Shown: positions 1 through 8,477 of the stretch, one piece after another | How the letters are laid out: each line of letters begins with the position of its first letter | How positions within the stretch are numbered: the stretch's first letter is position 1 | Assembly: GCA_016125335.1 (NCBI GenBank) | Contig: WGLY01000025.1 | Coordinates: 1-64,000, forward strand | Direction of reading: 5' to 3' | DNA length: 64,000 nucleotides | DNA from: Frankiales bacterium | Lineage (GTDB): Bacteria > Actinomycetota > Actinomycetes > S36-B12 > CAIYMF01 | Notes under the pieces: generated by a model | Told to the model about the DNA's origin: nothing | Seen by the model: only the letters and a program-made list of their open reading frames with translations | The model's database searches: none | Translations under genes and position numbers: made by a program

Positions 1-90
1 CGGACCGACCGCCGCCTTCCCCAGCTCCAGGTAGATCTCCCAGTGCGAACCCGCAGGACCCGTGGTGTCCCGGTCGTCGAGGACGGTCAT
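1..90 (-). CDS. Unidentified protein, N-terminal 30 residues only (cut by window edge)
   Basis: The reading frame begins at the ATG at 90 on the minus strand and runs off the left edge. A good ribosome binding site (GGGAGGTG) lies 4 nt before the start. The visible N-terminus (MTVLDDRDTTGPAGSHWEIY...) is too short to assign a family. A sequence resembling the actinobacterial SOS operator lies about 30 bp upstream (120-135), so a DNA-damage-related gene, for instance a DUF222/HNH endonuclease, is possible, but that is inference from the site alone. Confidence 0.6.
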   Translation of the reverse strand, partial: MTVLDDRDTTGPAGSHWEIYLELGKAAVGP

Positions 91-119
91 CGGGCACCTC
101 CCACAGGTCCGGCTGGGGT

Positions 120-135
120 TCGAACGAATGTAGGA
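120..135 (-). promoter_or_regulatory. Possible LexA/SOS box
   Basis: TCGAACGAATGTAGGA has a perfect left half (TCGAAC) and a 4-of-6 right half of the actinobacterial LexA consensus TCGAAC-N4-GTTCGA. It sits 30 bp upstream of the start of the truncated gene at 90, a suitable place for a repressor. The right half is degenerate, so this is tentative. Confidence 0.35.
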
Positions 136-541
136 ATGCTATCGGAGACCACCGACAGGCACAACCCCAATCCCCAGTAATCCCAAGGGATTTCACCGAT
201 CTGCCGTCCACAGGCTGTGGACGGCGGAGGGCGTCGACAGCCCCCACCACGCTCCGGCCGCACCGGCTCGCTGCGGGCGCCGGCGTCCGGCGTTCGGGGA
301 GGGCGCGGGGCTCCGCCCGGCATCGTGAGCGCGGTCTTAGCCAACCGGCCCGCTGCGCCCGAGGCCGAGCCGTCGACGGCCGTGCAGTCGTACCCGCCGG
401 GAACGACCCACGACGTCGACGACCGCCCGCGCAGCGGGCGGCACCAGGTTGACGCCGCCCGGGCGCGCGGTCGCACCAGCTCGCACCGACCCACACAGAC
501 CGGGGATCCGGAAGGCTGCGGGGGCCGACGAGCGGTCGGGC
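136..541. other. Intergenic stretch, no gene recognised
   Basis: About 400 bp lie between the truncated left-edge gene and the peroxiredoxin stop codon. Open frames cross it on both strands, but none has a convincing start, ribosome binding site or recognisable protein. The first 70 bases are less GC-rich than the surroundings and probably hold the promoter of the left-edge gene. Confidence 0.5.
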
Positions 542-1000
542 TCAGAGCGCGGCGAGGGCCTCGCGGTAGTCCTCGGTGCGCCGGGCGTCGGCCGGGCTGT
601 TCACGACCGACCAGCGCAGCACGCCCTGCTTGTCGACGATGAACGTGCCACGCGTCGCGAAGCCGCGCGCCTCGAGGAACACGCCGTACGCAGTGGCCAC
701 CTCGCCGTGCGGCCAGAAGTCGCTGAGCAGGTCGAACTCGTACTTCTCCGTCTCGGCGAACACCTTGAGGGTCGCGTCGGTGTCGCAGGAGATGCCGAGC
801 ACCACGGTGTCGTCGTTCTCGAAGACGGTGTTCTCGTCGCGGATCGCGCACAGCTCGCTGGTGCAGGTCGCGGTGAAGGCCTTCGGGAAGAAGACCAGCA
901 CGACGTTCTTCTCGCCCCGGAAGGACGAGAGACGGACCGGGGTGCCGAACTGGTTGCGGAGCTCGAAGTCCGGGGCCTCCTGGCCGACCTCGACCGACAT
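542..1000 (-). CDS. Thiol peroxidase of the Bcp/AhpE peroxiredoxin family
   Basis: A 152-residue cytoplasmic peroxiredoxin that reduces hydrogen peroxide and organic hydroperoxides with a reactive cysteine. The motif PKAFTATCTSELC places the peroxidatic Cys at residue 46 after the conserved P-x3-T-x2-C pattern, with a second Cys at 51, the i+5 spacing of resolving cysteines in PrxQ/Bcp enzymes; one-Cys AhpE lacks it. The length is normal for the family. The frame remains open upstream to 1861, but the ATG at 1000 starts the conserved domain (MSVEVGQEAPDFEL). In actinobacteria this gene commonly neighbours DUF3052 and aceE, as here. It diverges from the gene starting at 1064. Confidence 0.9.
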   Translation of the reverse strand: MSVEVGQEAPDFELRNQFGTPVRLSSFRGEKNVVLVFFPKAFTATCTSELCAIRDENTVFENDDTVVLGISCDTDATLKVFAETEKYEFDLLSDFWPHGEVATAYGVFLEARGFATRGTFIVDKQGVLRWSVVNSPADARRTEDYREALAAL

Positions 1001-1063
1001 GCGCGACGTCCTCTCGTGACGGGGGATGCGGTGGGGCGGACGCGCCCACGGCAGGATGCGATC

Positions 1064-2008
1064 GTGACACAGCCCCCGCCCGCCCACGACCGGGGACCGG
1101 GCCCGCACGGTCTGGCCAGCACCGACCGCGGCCGGCTCGTCCGCGCGGTGGCCCGGTCGTGGGAGCTGTTCGCCGCGCTGGTCGACACCCTCGACCTCGA
1201 CGCACCCACCCGTGCGCGCGGGCTCACGGCTCGGGACGTCGTCGTGCCGCTCGGCGCGTGGCCCGACAACCGCCCGCTCGCCGACCTGCTCGACGACGCC
1301 CGCCGCGGCACCGGCGGCGTGCATGACCAGGGCGCGCTGGTCGACGCCGTGCGTGCCGCGCACCGCCACGAGCCCGACGACGCGGTGCGCGCGGCCGTGC
1401 GGCGGCAGGGCCGCGAGCTGTCCGGGTTCCTCGCCGGACCGGACCCGGACGGGCTGCTCGAGGCACCGGTGGCCTCGATGCTGGGCACCCTGCCGCTGGT
1501 GACCTTCCTGCACGCCGCGACCTACCCGCTCGCGACCTCCGCGCTCGACCTCGAGACCGCCGGCGCCACGGCGCCGGACGAGCTGCTCGAGAACGGGGTG
1601 GTGGGCCTGGCCGACACCGTGGGCGCGCTCGCGGCTCGCCAGGGCCTCTCCGCCGGCCTGACCGCCGTCACGCCCTCGTTCTCGGTGCGCACCGCCGCGC
1701 GCGACGGGGCGTGGACCACCGAGGTCGTCGGCCACGCTGCGCCGGGGCCCGACGGCACCTGGGGCCCCGCGGTGCTCGCGTCGTCGCGCGTGCTGCTCGA
1801 CGTCGCGGCGGGGCGCGCCGACGTCCCCACGGCCCTGGCGCGCCGCGACCTCACCGTGCACGACGTGCCGGGACTGCTGCGGCTCGCCCCCGTGGTGGAG
1901 CAGGTGCCGGGCATCCCGGGCCGCACGGCGCTGGTGGCGGCGATCCGGGCGACGCAGGCGGCCGGCGCGGTGTGGCGGCTGCTGCCCTTCGGCCGTCGCG
2001 ACGGCTGA
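1064..2008 (+). CDS. Mycothiol-dependent maleylpyruvate isomerase-like (DinB-fold) protein
   Basis: A 314-residue cytoplasmic protein. The N-terminal part (about 20-75) has the LVRAVARSWELFAALVDTL helix and the following W-P-D-N segment that resemble the four-helix N-terminal domain of mycothiol-dependent isomerases and DinB proteins. The rest is alanine-rich helical sequence I cannot assign. The GTG start is chosen because the hexamer CAGGAT ends 6 nt before it (1052-1057), the leaderless arrangement seen repeatedly in this window; no separate ribosome binding site is needed. The gene is divergent from the peroxiredoxin and convergent with DUF3052. Substrate unknown; family call moderate. 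Confidence 0.6.
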   Translation: MTQPPPAHDRGPGPHGLASTDRGRLVRAVARSWELFAALVDTLDLDAPTRARGLTARDVVVPLGAWPDNRPLADLLDDARRGTGGVHDQGALVDAVRAAHRHEPDDAVRAAVRRQGRELSGFLAGPDPDGLLEAPVASMLGTLPLVTFLHAATYPLATSALDLETAGATAPDELLENGVVGLADTVGALAARQGLSAGLTAVTPSFSVRTAARDGAWTTEVVGHAAPGPDGTWGPAVLASSRVLLDVAAGRADVPTALARRDLTVHDVPGLLRLAPVVEQVPGIPGRTALVAAIRATQAAGAVWRLLPFGRRDG

Positions 2009-2083
2009 CGCCGGCCGGCGGCGCGCCCAGCGGTCAGCAGCGGTGATACGGCGCCACGACGACGGCGGCTCGCACGGCGTTGC

Positions 2084-2515
2084 TCAGCGACGCGAGGCGC
2101 GCGGCGCGACGAGGCGGGTGCCCTGCCACTCGCGCGACGCCGAGATGGTGCTCGTGGCCTGAAGGCCGGCGGTGGGGGCGGCGTCGGAGATCTCGGCCGA
2201 CTCGACGTGGCCGTCGCGCCCGGGCTTGGGCGTGAACAGCCACACGACGCCCTGGTCGGCGAGGATCGCGATGGCGTCGACGAGCGTGTCGACCAGGTCG
2301 CCGTCCTCGTCGCGCCACCAGAGCAGCACGACGTCCACGACGTCGTCGTAGTCCTCGTCGACGAGCTCCTGGCCGGACACCAGCGCGACGCCGGCCCGGA
2401 CGTCGTGGTCGACGTCGTCGTCGTAGCCCAGCTCCTGGACCACCGCACCAGCGGTGATGCCCAGCTTCGCCGCCAGGGCGCGCCGGGCGTCCGCGGGGTC
2501 CGCGGTCGCGGTCAC
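2084..2515 (-). CDS. DUF3052 family protein
   Basis: A 143-residue protein of the actinobacterial DUF3052 family, function not established. Recognisable parts are the N-terminal ALAAKLGITAGAVVQELGYDDD, an acidic stretch around the middle, and VVLLWWRDEDGDLVDTLVDA followed by a VVWLFTPKPGRDG strand typical of the family. The GTG at 2515 follows a clear GGAGG ribosome binding site 8 nt upstream. The frame continues far upstream through aceE, but that is antisense shadow. Family members are usually next to aceE and a peroxiredoxin, and both are here. Confidence 0.85.
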   Translation of the reverse strand: MTATADPADARRALAAKLGITAGAVVQELGYDDDVDHDVRAGVALVSGQELVDEDYDDVVDVVLLWWRDEDGDLVDTLVDAIAILADQGVVWLFTPKPGRDGHVESAEISDAAPTAGLQATSTISASREWQGTRLVAPRASRR

Positions 2516-2860
2516 GACGTCCTCCGTCCCGTCCTCCGGGCGGCCGGCGGTGCGCCGGCATCCCGGGCTCGCCTGCGGTCCGGGAGCGCCGGACCTGCCC
2601 GCTCCCCCGTCGGGGGATGGGCGTAGTCCAGCCGACCCGCAGCACCGGACGCAAGCATCAGGGCCTGCTCGCGCGGCGCGTCGCGCCGAGACGCCGGGTC
2701 CCCGACACCCGTCCGCCCCCTCGCGGGTGCACCCACCGGACGCATGGTGAGACACCGGTACGACGCAACCCGCGGGTAACCGGCAGGATGGACGCCGTAC
2801 CGCGCCGCGACCCGGCCCAGGTGCGCAGGACCGGAACGACCGAGGAGTGGGATCCACCCG
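2516..2860. promoter_or_regulatory. Divergent promoter region of DUF3052 and aceE
   Basis: This 345-bp gap separates divergently transcribed DUF3052 and aceE and must hold both promoters. A CAGGAT hexamer at 2784-2789 could be an aceE -10 element, but no good -35 accompanies it. A short inverted repeat (CCCGTCGGGG) sits near 2611-2620. No gene is evident in it. Confidence 0.4.
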
Positions 2861-5608
2861 ATGGCACCAGGACGAGACCGCGAGCCGCTGATCGCCGGCG
2901 GGCTCCCGACGCAGTACGTCGACGTCGACCCCGACGAGACGGGCGAGTGGATCGACTCGTTCGACGCGCTGGTGGCCAACGCCGGGCCCTACCGGGCCCG
3001 CTACATCATGCTCTCGCTGCTGCGCCGCGCGGCCGAGCAGAACGTCGGCGTCCCGAGCCTGCGCAGCACGGACTACATCAACACGATCCCGCCCGAGCGC
3101 GAGCCGTGGTTCCCCGGCGACGAGGAGATCGAGCACCGCATCCGGCAGTACGCCCGCTGGAACGCCGCGATCATGGTCCACCGGGCGCAGCGCCCCGGCG
3201 TCGGCGTCGGCGGCCACATCTCCACCTACGCCTCCACCGCCTCGCTCTACGAGGTCGGCTACAACCACTTCTTCCGCGGCAAGGACCACCCCGGCGGCGG
3301 CGACCAGATCTTCTTCCAGGGCCACGGCTCGCCCGGCATGTACGCCCGCGCCTTCCTCGAGGGCCGGCTCAGCGAGACCCAGATGGACGGCTTCCGCCAG
3401 GAGCTCTCGCACCCCGGCGGCGGCCTGTCGTCCTACCCGCACCCTCGGCTCATGCCGGAGTTCTGGGAGTTCCCCACCGTGTCCATGGGCCTCGGCCCCA
3501 TCAACGCGATCTACCAGGCGCGGTTCAACCGCTACCTGCGCGACCGCGGCATCAAGGACACCAGCGACCAGCACGTGTGGGCCTTCCTCGGCGACGGCGA
3601 GATGGACGAGGTCGAGAGCCGCGGAGCGCTCCAACTCGCCGCCCAGGAGGAGCTCGACAACCTCACGTTCGTCGTCAACTGCAACCTGCAGCGGCTCGAC
3701 GGGCCGGTCCGCGGCAACGGCAAGATCATCCAGGAGCTCGAGTCGTTCTTCCGCGGGGCCGGGTGGAACGTCATCAAGGTGATCTGGGGTCGCCGCTGGG
3801 ACGAGCTGCTCGCGCAGGACTCCGACGGCGCGCTCGTCAACCTCATGAACCGCACGCCCGACGGCGACTTCCAGACCTACAAGGCCGAGAGCGGCGCCTA
3901 CGTCCGCGAGCACTTCTTCGGCCGCGACCCGCGCACGCGCAAGATGGTCGAGGACTGGACCGACGAGGAGGTGTGGTCGCTGCGCCGCGGCGGCCACGAC
4001 TACCGCAAGCTCTACGCCGCCTACTCGGCCGCGACCGAGCACACCGGCCAGCCCACCGTGATCCTCGCGAAGACCATCAAGGGCTGGACCCTGGGCAGCC
4101 ACTTCGAGGGCCGCAACGCCACGCACCAGATGAAGAAGCTCACCCTCGACGACCTCAAGGCCTTCCGCGACACCCTGCAGATCCCGATCAGCGACGACGA
4201 GCTCGACGCCAAGCTGCCGCCCTACTACCACCCGGGCATGGACCACGAGCACATCCAGTACATGCTCGAGCGGCGCCGCGCGCTCGGCGGCCCGATCCCC
4301 CAGCGCCGCACGGTGGCCAAGCCGCTGCCGCAGCCGCCGGACTCGTCGTACGACGCCGTGCGCCGCGGATCGGGCAAGCAGGCGGTGGCCACGACGATGG
4401 CCTTCGTCCGGCTGCTCAAGGACCTCATGCGCGACCCCGAGATCGGCCGGCGGTTCGTGCCGATCATCCCGGACGAGGCGCGCACGTTCGGGATGGACTC
4501 GATGTTCCCGACGTCGAAGATCTACTCGCCGCACGGCCAGACCTACACCTCGGTCGACCGCGACCTGGTGCTGGCCTACAAGGAGGCGACCACCGGCCAG
4601 ATCCTGCACGAGGGCATCAACGAGGCCGGGTCGGTCGCGTCGTTCACCGCCGTCGGGACGTCCTACGCCACGCACGGCGAGCCGATGATCCCGATCTACA
4701 TCTTCTACTCGATGTTCGGCTTCCAGCGCACGGGCGACGCCTTCTGGGCGGCGATGGACCAGATGGCGCGCGGGTTCGTCCTCGGCGCCACGGCCGGTCG
4801 CACCACCCTCAACGGCGAGGGCCTCCAGCACGAGGACGGGCACTCGCACGTCCTCGCCCTCACCAACCCCGCGGTCGTCGCGTACGACGCGGCGTACGGC
4901 TACGAGCTCGGGCACATCGTCAAGGACGGCCTGCGCCGGATGTACGGCGAGGGGCCGGACGGCCAGGGCGAGAACGTCTTCTACTACCTCACGATGTACA
5001 ACGAGCCCTACCCGCAGCCCGCGGAGCCCGAGGGCGTCGACGTCGAGGGGATCCTGCGCGGCCTCTACCTGCTGTCCCCCGCGACCGACGGCGACGGGCC
5101 GCGGGCGCAGATCCTGGCCTCCGGCGTCGCGGTGCCGTGGGCCCTGCGCGCCCAGGAGCTGCTCCTGGCCGACTGGGGCGTGCACGCGGACGTGTGGTCG
5201 GTGACGTCGTGGACCGAGCTGCGCCGCGACGGCCTGGCCGCGGACCGGCACAACCTGCTCGAGCCCACGGGCGAGCCGCGCACGGCGTACCTCGCCCAGA
5301 AGCTGGCCGGCCGCCCCGGCCCGTTCGTCGGCGTCTCGGACTACATGCGCGAGCTCCAGGACACCGTGCGGCCGTGGGTGCCCGGCGACTACGCCACCCT
5401 CGGCACCGACGGCTGGGGCATGTCCGACACCCGCGGGGCGCTGCGGCGCCACTTCCTGGTCGACGCCGAGAGCATCACGGTGCGCACCCTGGCCAGCCTG
5501 GCCGACCGCGGCGAGCTGCGGCGCGAGCAGGTGGCCGAGGCGATCGAGCGCTACCGCCTCACCGATCCCGCGGCCGCCGACGCCGGCAGCACGGAGGGCA
5601 GCGGGTGA
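2861..5608 (+). CDS. aceE: Pyruvate dehydrogenase E1 component (homodimeric type)
   Basis: A 915-residue thiamine-diphosphate enzyme that decarboxylates pyruvate and reductively acetylates the lipoyl domain of E2, feeding acetyl-CoA into the TCA cycle and lipid synthesis. The length matches homodimeric AceE. The cofactor motif GDGEMDE is at residues 244-250 and the following N-C-N at 273-275 closes the metal/ThDP site. Early conserved blocks ([20 protein letters not shown], residues 68-87) are typical of the family. The ATG follows GAGGAGTGG. E2 and E3 are not in the window, as is usual for actinobacteria, where AceE stands alone and partners SucB/DlaT-type E2 encoded elsewhere. The stop overlaps the next gene by 4 nt. 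Confidence 0.97.
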   Translation: MAPGRDREPLIAGGLPTQYVDVDPDETGEWIDSFDALVANAGPYRARYIMLSLLRRAAEQNVGVPSLRSTDYINTIPPEREPWFPGDEEIEHRIRQYARWNAAIMVHRAQRPGVGVGGHISTYASTASLYEVGYNHFFRGKDHPGGGDQIFFQGHGSPGMYARAFLEGRLSETQMDGFRQELSHPGGGLSSYPHPRLMPEFWEFPTVSMGLGPINAIYQARFNRYLRDRGIKDTSDQHVWAFLGDGEMDEVESRGALQLAAQEELDNLTFVVNCNLQRLDGPVRGNGKIIQELESFFRGAGWNVIKVIWGRRWDELLAQDSDGALVNLMNRTPDGDFQTYKAESGAYVREHFFGRDPRTRKMVEDWTDEEVWSLRRGGHDYRKLYAAYSAATEHTGQPTVILAKTIKGWTLGSHFEGRNATHQMKKLTLDDLKAFRDTLQIPISDDELDAKLPPYYHPGMDHEHIQYMLERRRALGGPIPQRRTVAKPLPQPPDSSYDAVRRGSGKQAVATTMAFVRLLKDLMRDPEIGRRFVPIIPDEARTFGMDSMFPTSKIYSPHGQTYTSVDRDLVLAYKEATTGQILHEGINEAGSVASFTAVGTSYATHGEPMIPIYIFYSMFGFQRTGDAFWAAMDQMARGFVLGATAGRTTLNGEGLQHEDGHSHVLALTNPAVVAYDAAYGYELGHIVKDGLRRMYGEGPDGQGENVFYYLTMYNEPYPQPAEPEGVDVEGILRGLYLLSPATDGDGPRAQILASGVAVPWALRAQELLLADWGVHADVWSVTSWTELRRDGLAADRHNLLEPTGEPRTAYLAQKLAGRPGPFVGVSDYMRELQDTVRPWVPGDYATLGTDGWGMSDTRGALRRHFLVDAESITVRTLASLADRGELRREQVAEAIERYRLTDPAAADAGSTEGSG

Positions 5609-6312
5609 GCCCCGCCACGGGGGACGGTCCCGGCGGCGGGCGCACCGCGCTCGTCACCGGTGCCACGCGCGGCCTGGGTCGCGCGGTCGCCGAGCGGCTG
5701 CTCGGCCTGGGCTACCAGGTGCTCGTGGCCGGTCGCGACGCCGAGCTCGTGGCGGCCACCGCGGCCGAGATCGGCGCGGGGGCCGTCGTCCTCGACGCCG
5801 CCGACCCGGCCAGCATCGAGCGGCTCGTCGAGGACGTCGAGAGCGAGGGCCTCGAGGTCTCGGTGCTGGTCAACAACGCCGGGGTCTGCCTGCCCGACGG
5901 CCCCCTGGCCGTCGACGAGGCCGACCTCTCGCTCCAGATGGCCACGAACCTGTACGGGCCGTGGCTGCTCATGCGGGCGTTCGTGCCCGCCATGGTGGAG
6001 CGCGGGCACGGCCGCGTGGTGAACGTGTCCAGCGAGGCGGGCTCCTTCGCCGGCGGCCCGACGCTCGGCGCCTACGGCGTGAGCAAGGCCGCGCTCAACG
6101 CGCTCACGGTCACCGTCGCGGCCGAGGTGCCCAGCGACGTCGACGTGCTCGTCAACGCGGTGTGCCCCGGCTGGGTCGCCACGGACATGGGCGGGCCGGC
6201 CGCGCCGCGCACGGTGGAGCAGGGCGTCGAGGGGATCGTGTGGGCGGCCACGCTGCCCGCGGGCGGCCCTCGGGGCGGGTTCTTCCGCGACGGCGAGCCG
6301 CTGGCCTGGTGA
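5605..6312 (+). CDS. Short-chain dehydrogenase/reductase translationally coupled to aceE
   Basis: A 235-residue NAD(P)-dependent oxidoreductase of the classical SDR family. It has the TGATRGLG dinucleotide motif (residues 18-25), NNAG in the central sheet, the catalytic serine in VNVSSEAGS, the Y-x3-K pair in [13 protein letters not shown], and a CPGWVATDM segment after it. The sequence is close to the carbonyl-reductase branch (members with [14 protein letters not shown]-like segments). The GTG start is fixed by the GTGA overlap with the aceE stop, so it is made in step with AceE. Substrate unknown; whether it uses a product of pyruvate metabolism is speculation. Confidence 0.85.
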   Translation: MSPATGDGPGGGRTALVTGATRGLGRAVAERLLGLGYQVLVAGRDAELVAATAAEIGAGAVVLDAADPASIERLVEDVESEGLEVSVLVNNAGVCLPDGPLAVDEADLSLQMATNLYGPWLLMRAFVPAMVERGHGRVVNVSSEAGSFAGGPTLGAYGVSKAALNALTVTVAAEVPSDVDVLVNAVCPGWVATDMGGPAAPRTVEQGVEGIVWAATLPAGGPRGGFFRDGEPLAW

Positions 6313-6336
6313 CGGGCGGGGCGATGGCCCCGCCCG
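6313..6336. terminator. Bidirectional hairpin terminator
   Basis: A perfect 10-bp GC stem (CGGGCGGGGC, loop GATG, GCCCCGCCCG) begins directly after the SDR stop codon and lies between convergent SDR and pirin genes. No T-run follows, as is common in high-GC actinobacteria. Confidence 0.75.
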
Positions 6337-6366
6337 CTCCACGAGCCGTGCAGACCGGGCCGGCCG

Positions 6367-7134
6367 TCAGCCGAGCCGGGCGTGCATCTCCCACACCAGC
6401 ACCTCGGCCGGGCCGCCGACGGCGCTCACCCGGCGTCCGTCCGACGCGGTGACGCGCGCGGCGTCGCCCGTGCCGAGCAGGCCCGTGCCCTCGAGCTCGA
6501 CGGCTCCGCGGGCCACGTAGAGGTGCACGAACGGGGCGGTGGGCAGCGTCACCGTCTCGGCGTCCGCGAGCCGGGCCGCGAGCAGCCCGGCGTGCGCGTT
6601 GCGGATCCGGATCGCCGTGTCGTCGGCGTGGCGCGCGAGGCCGGAGGCCACGGTCACCAGCCCGCCGCGCTCGAGCTCGGCGGTGATGTCGAGCTGCTCG
6701 TAGCCCGGGTCGATGCCCGCGGTGTCGGGCACGACCCACATCTGGACGAAGTGCACGGGCTCGGCGTGCTCAGGACCCCCGGTGATGCGCCAGGAGTCGT
6801 TCTTCTCCGAGTGCAGGATCCCGGTGCCCGCGGACATGCGCTGGGCGAGGCCGGGGTGGATGACGCCCGAGTGGCCCTCGGAGTCCTGGTGCACCAGCGC
6901 CCCGCCCAGCACCCAGGTGACGATCTCCATGTCGCGGTGCGGGTGCGTCTCGAAGCCGGTGCCGGGGGCGACGACGTCGTCGTTGGAGACCAGGAGCATG
7001 CCGAAGTGGGTGTTGGCCGGGTCGTAGTGGCGGCCGAAGGAGAAGCAGTGGCTGCTCTCCAGCCAGCCCGCGTCGGTCGAGAACCGGTCCGTGGCGCGGC
7101 GCACGTCCACGGTCGGGGCCAGGGAGGTGTCCAT
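6367..7134 (-). CDS. Pirin family protein (cupin)
   Basis: A 255-residue bicupin protein. Pirins are iron proteins with varied roles, including quercetinase activity and interaction with metabolic enzymes such as pyruvate dehydrogenase E1. The metal ligands of the N-terminal cupin are all present: THPHRDME gives His64 and His66, and GILHSEKND gives His108 and Glu110. The ATG at 7134 follows GGAAGGACGTC; an in-frame ATG 20 codons upstream lacks a ribosome binding site. The neighbouring aceE is notable because a pirin in Serratia is reported to bind PDH E1, but the two genes converge rather than form an operon. Confidence 0.9.
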   Translation of the reverse strand: MDTSLAPTVDVRRATDRFSTDAGWLESSHCFSFGRHYDPANTHFGMLLVSNDDVVAPGTGFETHPHRDMEIVTWVLGGALVHQDSEGHSGVIHPGLAQRMSAGTGILHSEKNDSWRITGGPEHAEPVHFVQMWVVPDTAGIDPGYEQLDITAELERGGLVTVASGLARHADDTAIRIRNAHAGLLAARLADAETVTLPTAPFVHLYVARGAVELEGTGLLGTGDAARVTASDGRRVSAVGGPAEVLVWEMHARLG

Positions 7135-7223
7135 GACGTCCTTCCGAAGTAGTTGCCCATTCAACCAGAGCGGGGGTTGTCGCATTCCACCAACGCGACG
7201 GGGCCAGGAACCCGACAGCGCCC

Positions 7224-7229
7224 TAGGCT
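7224..7229 (+). promoter_or_regulatory. -10 element for leaderless start of the FasR-like regulator
   Basis: TAGGCT lies 7 nt before the GTG at 7237, so transcription should begin at or next to the start codon. An identical TAGGCT with 7-nt spacing precedes the gene at 21113. Confidence 0.6.
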
Positions 7230-7236
7230 GCCGCAC

Positions 7237-8400
7237 GTGACCCCCCGGCAGCGAGCGGCGACCGTGCGCCGGCTCGAGCGGGCCACCGGGCGGCTGGCCA
7301 CGGCCGCCTCGGCCCGGATGGAGTCCGAGCTGCCGTGGTACGCCGCGATGTCCGCGGCGGACCGGTCGTGGGTCAACCTCGTCGCCCAGGCCGGCATCGC
7401 GGCCTTCGTGCAGTGGTTCCGCGAGCCGGAGGGCTCCCAGGCGATCACCGCGGACGTGTTCGGCACGGCGCCGCGCGAGCTCGTGCGCGCGGTCTCCCTC
7501 CAGCAGACCGTCGAGCTGGTGCGCACCACGATCAAGGTGGCCGAGGAGCACGTCGACGAGCTCGCCGGGCCGGACGACAGCGCCTGGCTGCGCGAGGGCC
7601 TGCTGCTCTACTCCCGCGAGATCGCGTTCGCCGCGGCCGAGGTCTACGCCCGGGCCGCCGAGGCGCGCGGCGCGTGGGACGCCCGGCTGGAGTCCCTCGT
7701 GCTCGACTCCCTGCTGCGCGACGACCTCGACGACGACGTCGTCTCCCGCGGCACCGCGCTGGGCTGGGGTGCCGTCTCCGGCGTCTGCGTCGTCACCGGG
7801 AACGCTCCTGCCGGCGACCCCGAGACCATCGCCGAGGCGGTCAAGCGCGCCGCCCGCCACCACCGCCTCGACGCGCTCACCGGCGTGCAGGGCCAGCGGC
7901 TGGTCGTGGTGCTGGGCAAGGCGGTGGACGCCGAGCGGGCCGCCCGCGCGGTGGTGAGCCAGTTCGCGCCGGGTCCGGTCGTGGTCGGCCCCCTCGTGCC
8001 CGGCCTCGCGCAGGCCTCGCGCAGCTCGCGCGAGAGCGTGGCGGGCTTCCGGGCGGCGGCCGGCTGGCCGGACGCGCCCCGCCCGGTCGCGGCGTCCGAC
8101 CTGCTGCCCGAGCGCGCCCTGGCCGGCGACCCCGAGGCCGTGGCCCGGCTGGTCGACGAGGTCTACGCGCGGCTGCTCGAGGAGGACCCGGCGCTGGTCG
8201 ACACCGTGTCGGCCTACCTCGAGCGCTCGGGCTCGCTCGAGGGGGCGGCGCGCGAGCTGTTCGTGCACCCCAACACCGTGCGCTACCGCCTGCGCCGCGT
8301 GGCCGACGTCACCGGGCTCACGCCCACGCTGCCGCGCGACGCCTGGAGCCTGCGGCTGGCCCTGGCCTACGGCCGCCTCGCTGCCGACCCGGCGTTGTAG
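7237..8400 (+). CDS. PucR/CdaR-type transcriptional regulator, FasR-like
   Basis: A 387-residue regulator. The C-terminus (about 320-380) carries the PucR-type helix-turn-helix, with YLERSGSLEGAARELFVHPNTVRYRLRRV. The central part has a GGDEF-like fold region typical of CdaR proteins. In Streptomyces the orthologous FasR sits immediately before fabD-fabH-acpP-fabF and activates it; synteny here is identical, so control of fatty-acid synthesis is the likely job. The GTG start is chosen over upstream codons because the TAGGCT hexamer gives a leaderless transcript. The gene is followed after 77 bp by fabD, a gap that contains an inverted repeat suitable as its binding site. Confidence 0.85.
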   Translation: MTPRQRAATVRRLERATGRLATAASARMESELPWYAAMSAADRSWVNLVAQAGIAAFVQWFREPEGSQAITADVFGTAPRELVRAVSLQQTVELVRTTIKVAEEHVDELAGPDDSAWLREGLLLYSREIAFAAAEVYARAAEARGAWDARLESLVLDSLLRDDLDDDVVSRGTALGWGAVSGVCVVTGNAPAGDPETIAEAVKRAARHHRLDALTGVQGQRLVVVLGKAVDAERAARAVVSQFAPGPVVVGPLVPGLAQASRSSRESVAGFRAAAGWPDAPRPVAASDLLPERALAGDPEAVARLVDEVYARLLEEDPALVDTVSAYLERSGSLEGAARELFVHPNTVRYRLRRVADVTGLTPTLPRDAWSLRLALAYGRLAADPAL

Positions 8401-8406
8401 GAAACC

Positions 8407-8432
8407 TCCAAACTTCGGCCGCCGACGTTGGA
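8407..8432. promoter_or_regulatory. Candidate FasR-type operator in front of fabD
   Basis: An imperfect inverted repeat, TCCAA-N16-TTGGA, sits in the AT-richer 77-bp gap between the regulator and fabD, 34-60 bp upstream of the presumed transcription start. Position suits an activator. The link to the regulator rests on synteny only. Confidence 0.4.
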
Positions 8433-8477
8433 CAGGTCGAAGGCGCAGGTCGGCGGCCCGTTCGACACGCTGGACCC

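Noticed and set aside
217-642. 141-residue plus-strand open frame near the left edge
   Set aside because: It overlaps the peroxiredoxin 3' end, is low-complexity Arg/Pro/Gly, and has no ribosome binding site or recognisable protein.
2084-5452. A 1122-codon minus-strand frame across aceE
   Set aside because: Only its last 143 codons (DUF3052) are real; the rest is the antisense shadow of a GC-rich coding gene.
2617-5604. Long plus-strand frame upstream of the SDR
   Set aside because: It runs through aceE in another frame and reads as Arg/Pro/Gly nonsense until the true SDR start at 5605.
7335-8477. Possible fusion of the regulator region with FabD in one 775-codon frame
   Set aside because: The upstream part is out of frame with the PucR-type regulator and has no domain; FabD begins at 8478. 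The fusion at the other end (the lipoyl-like tail) is kept.
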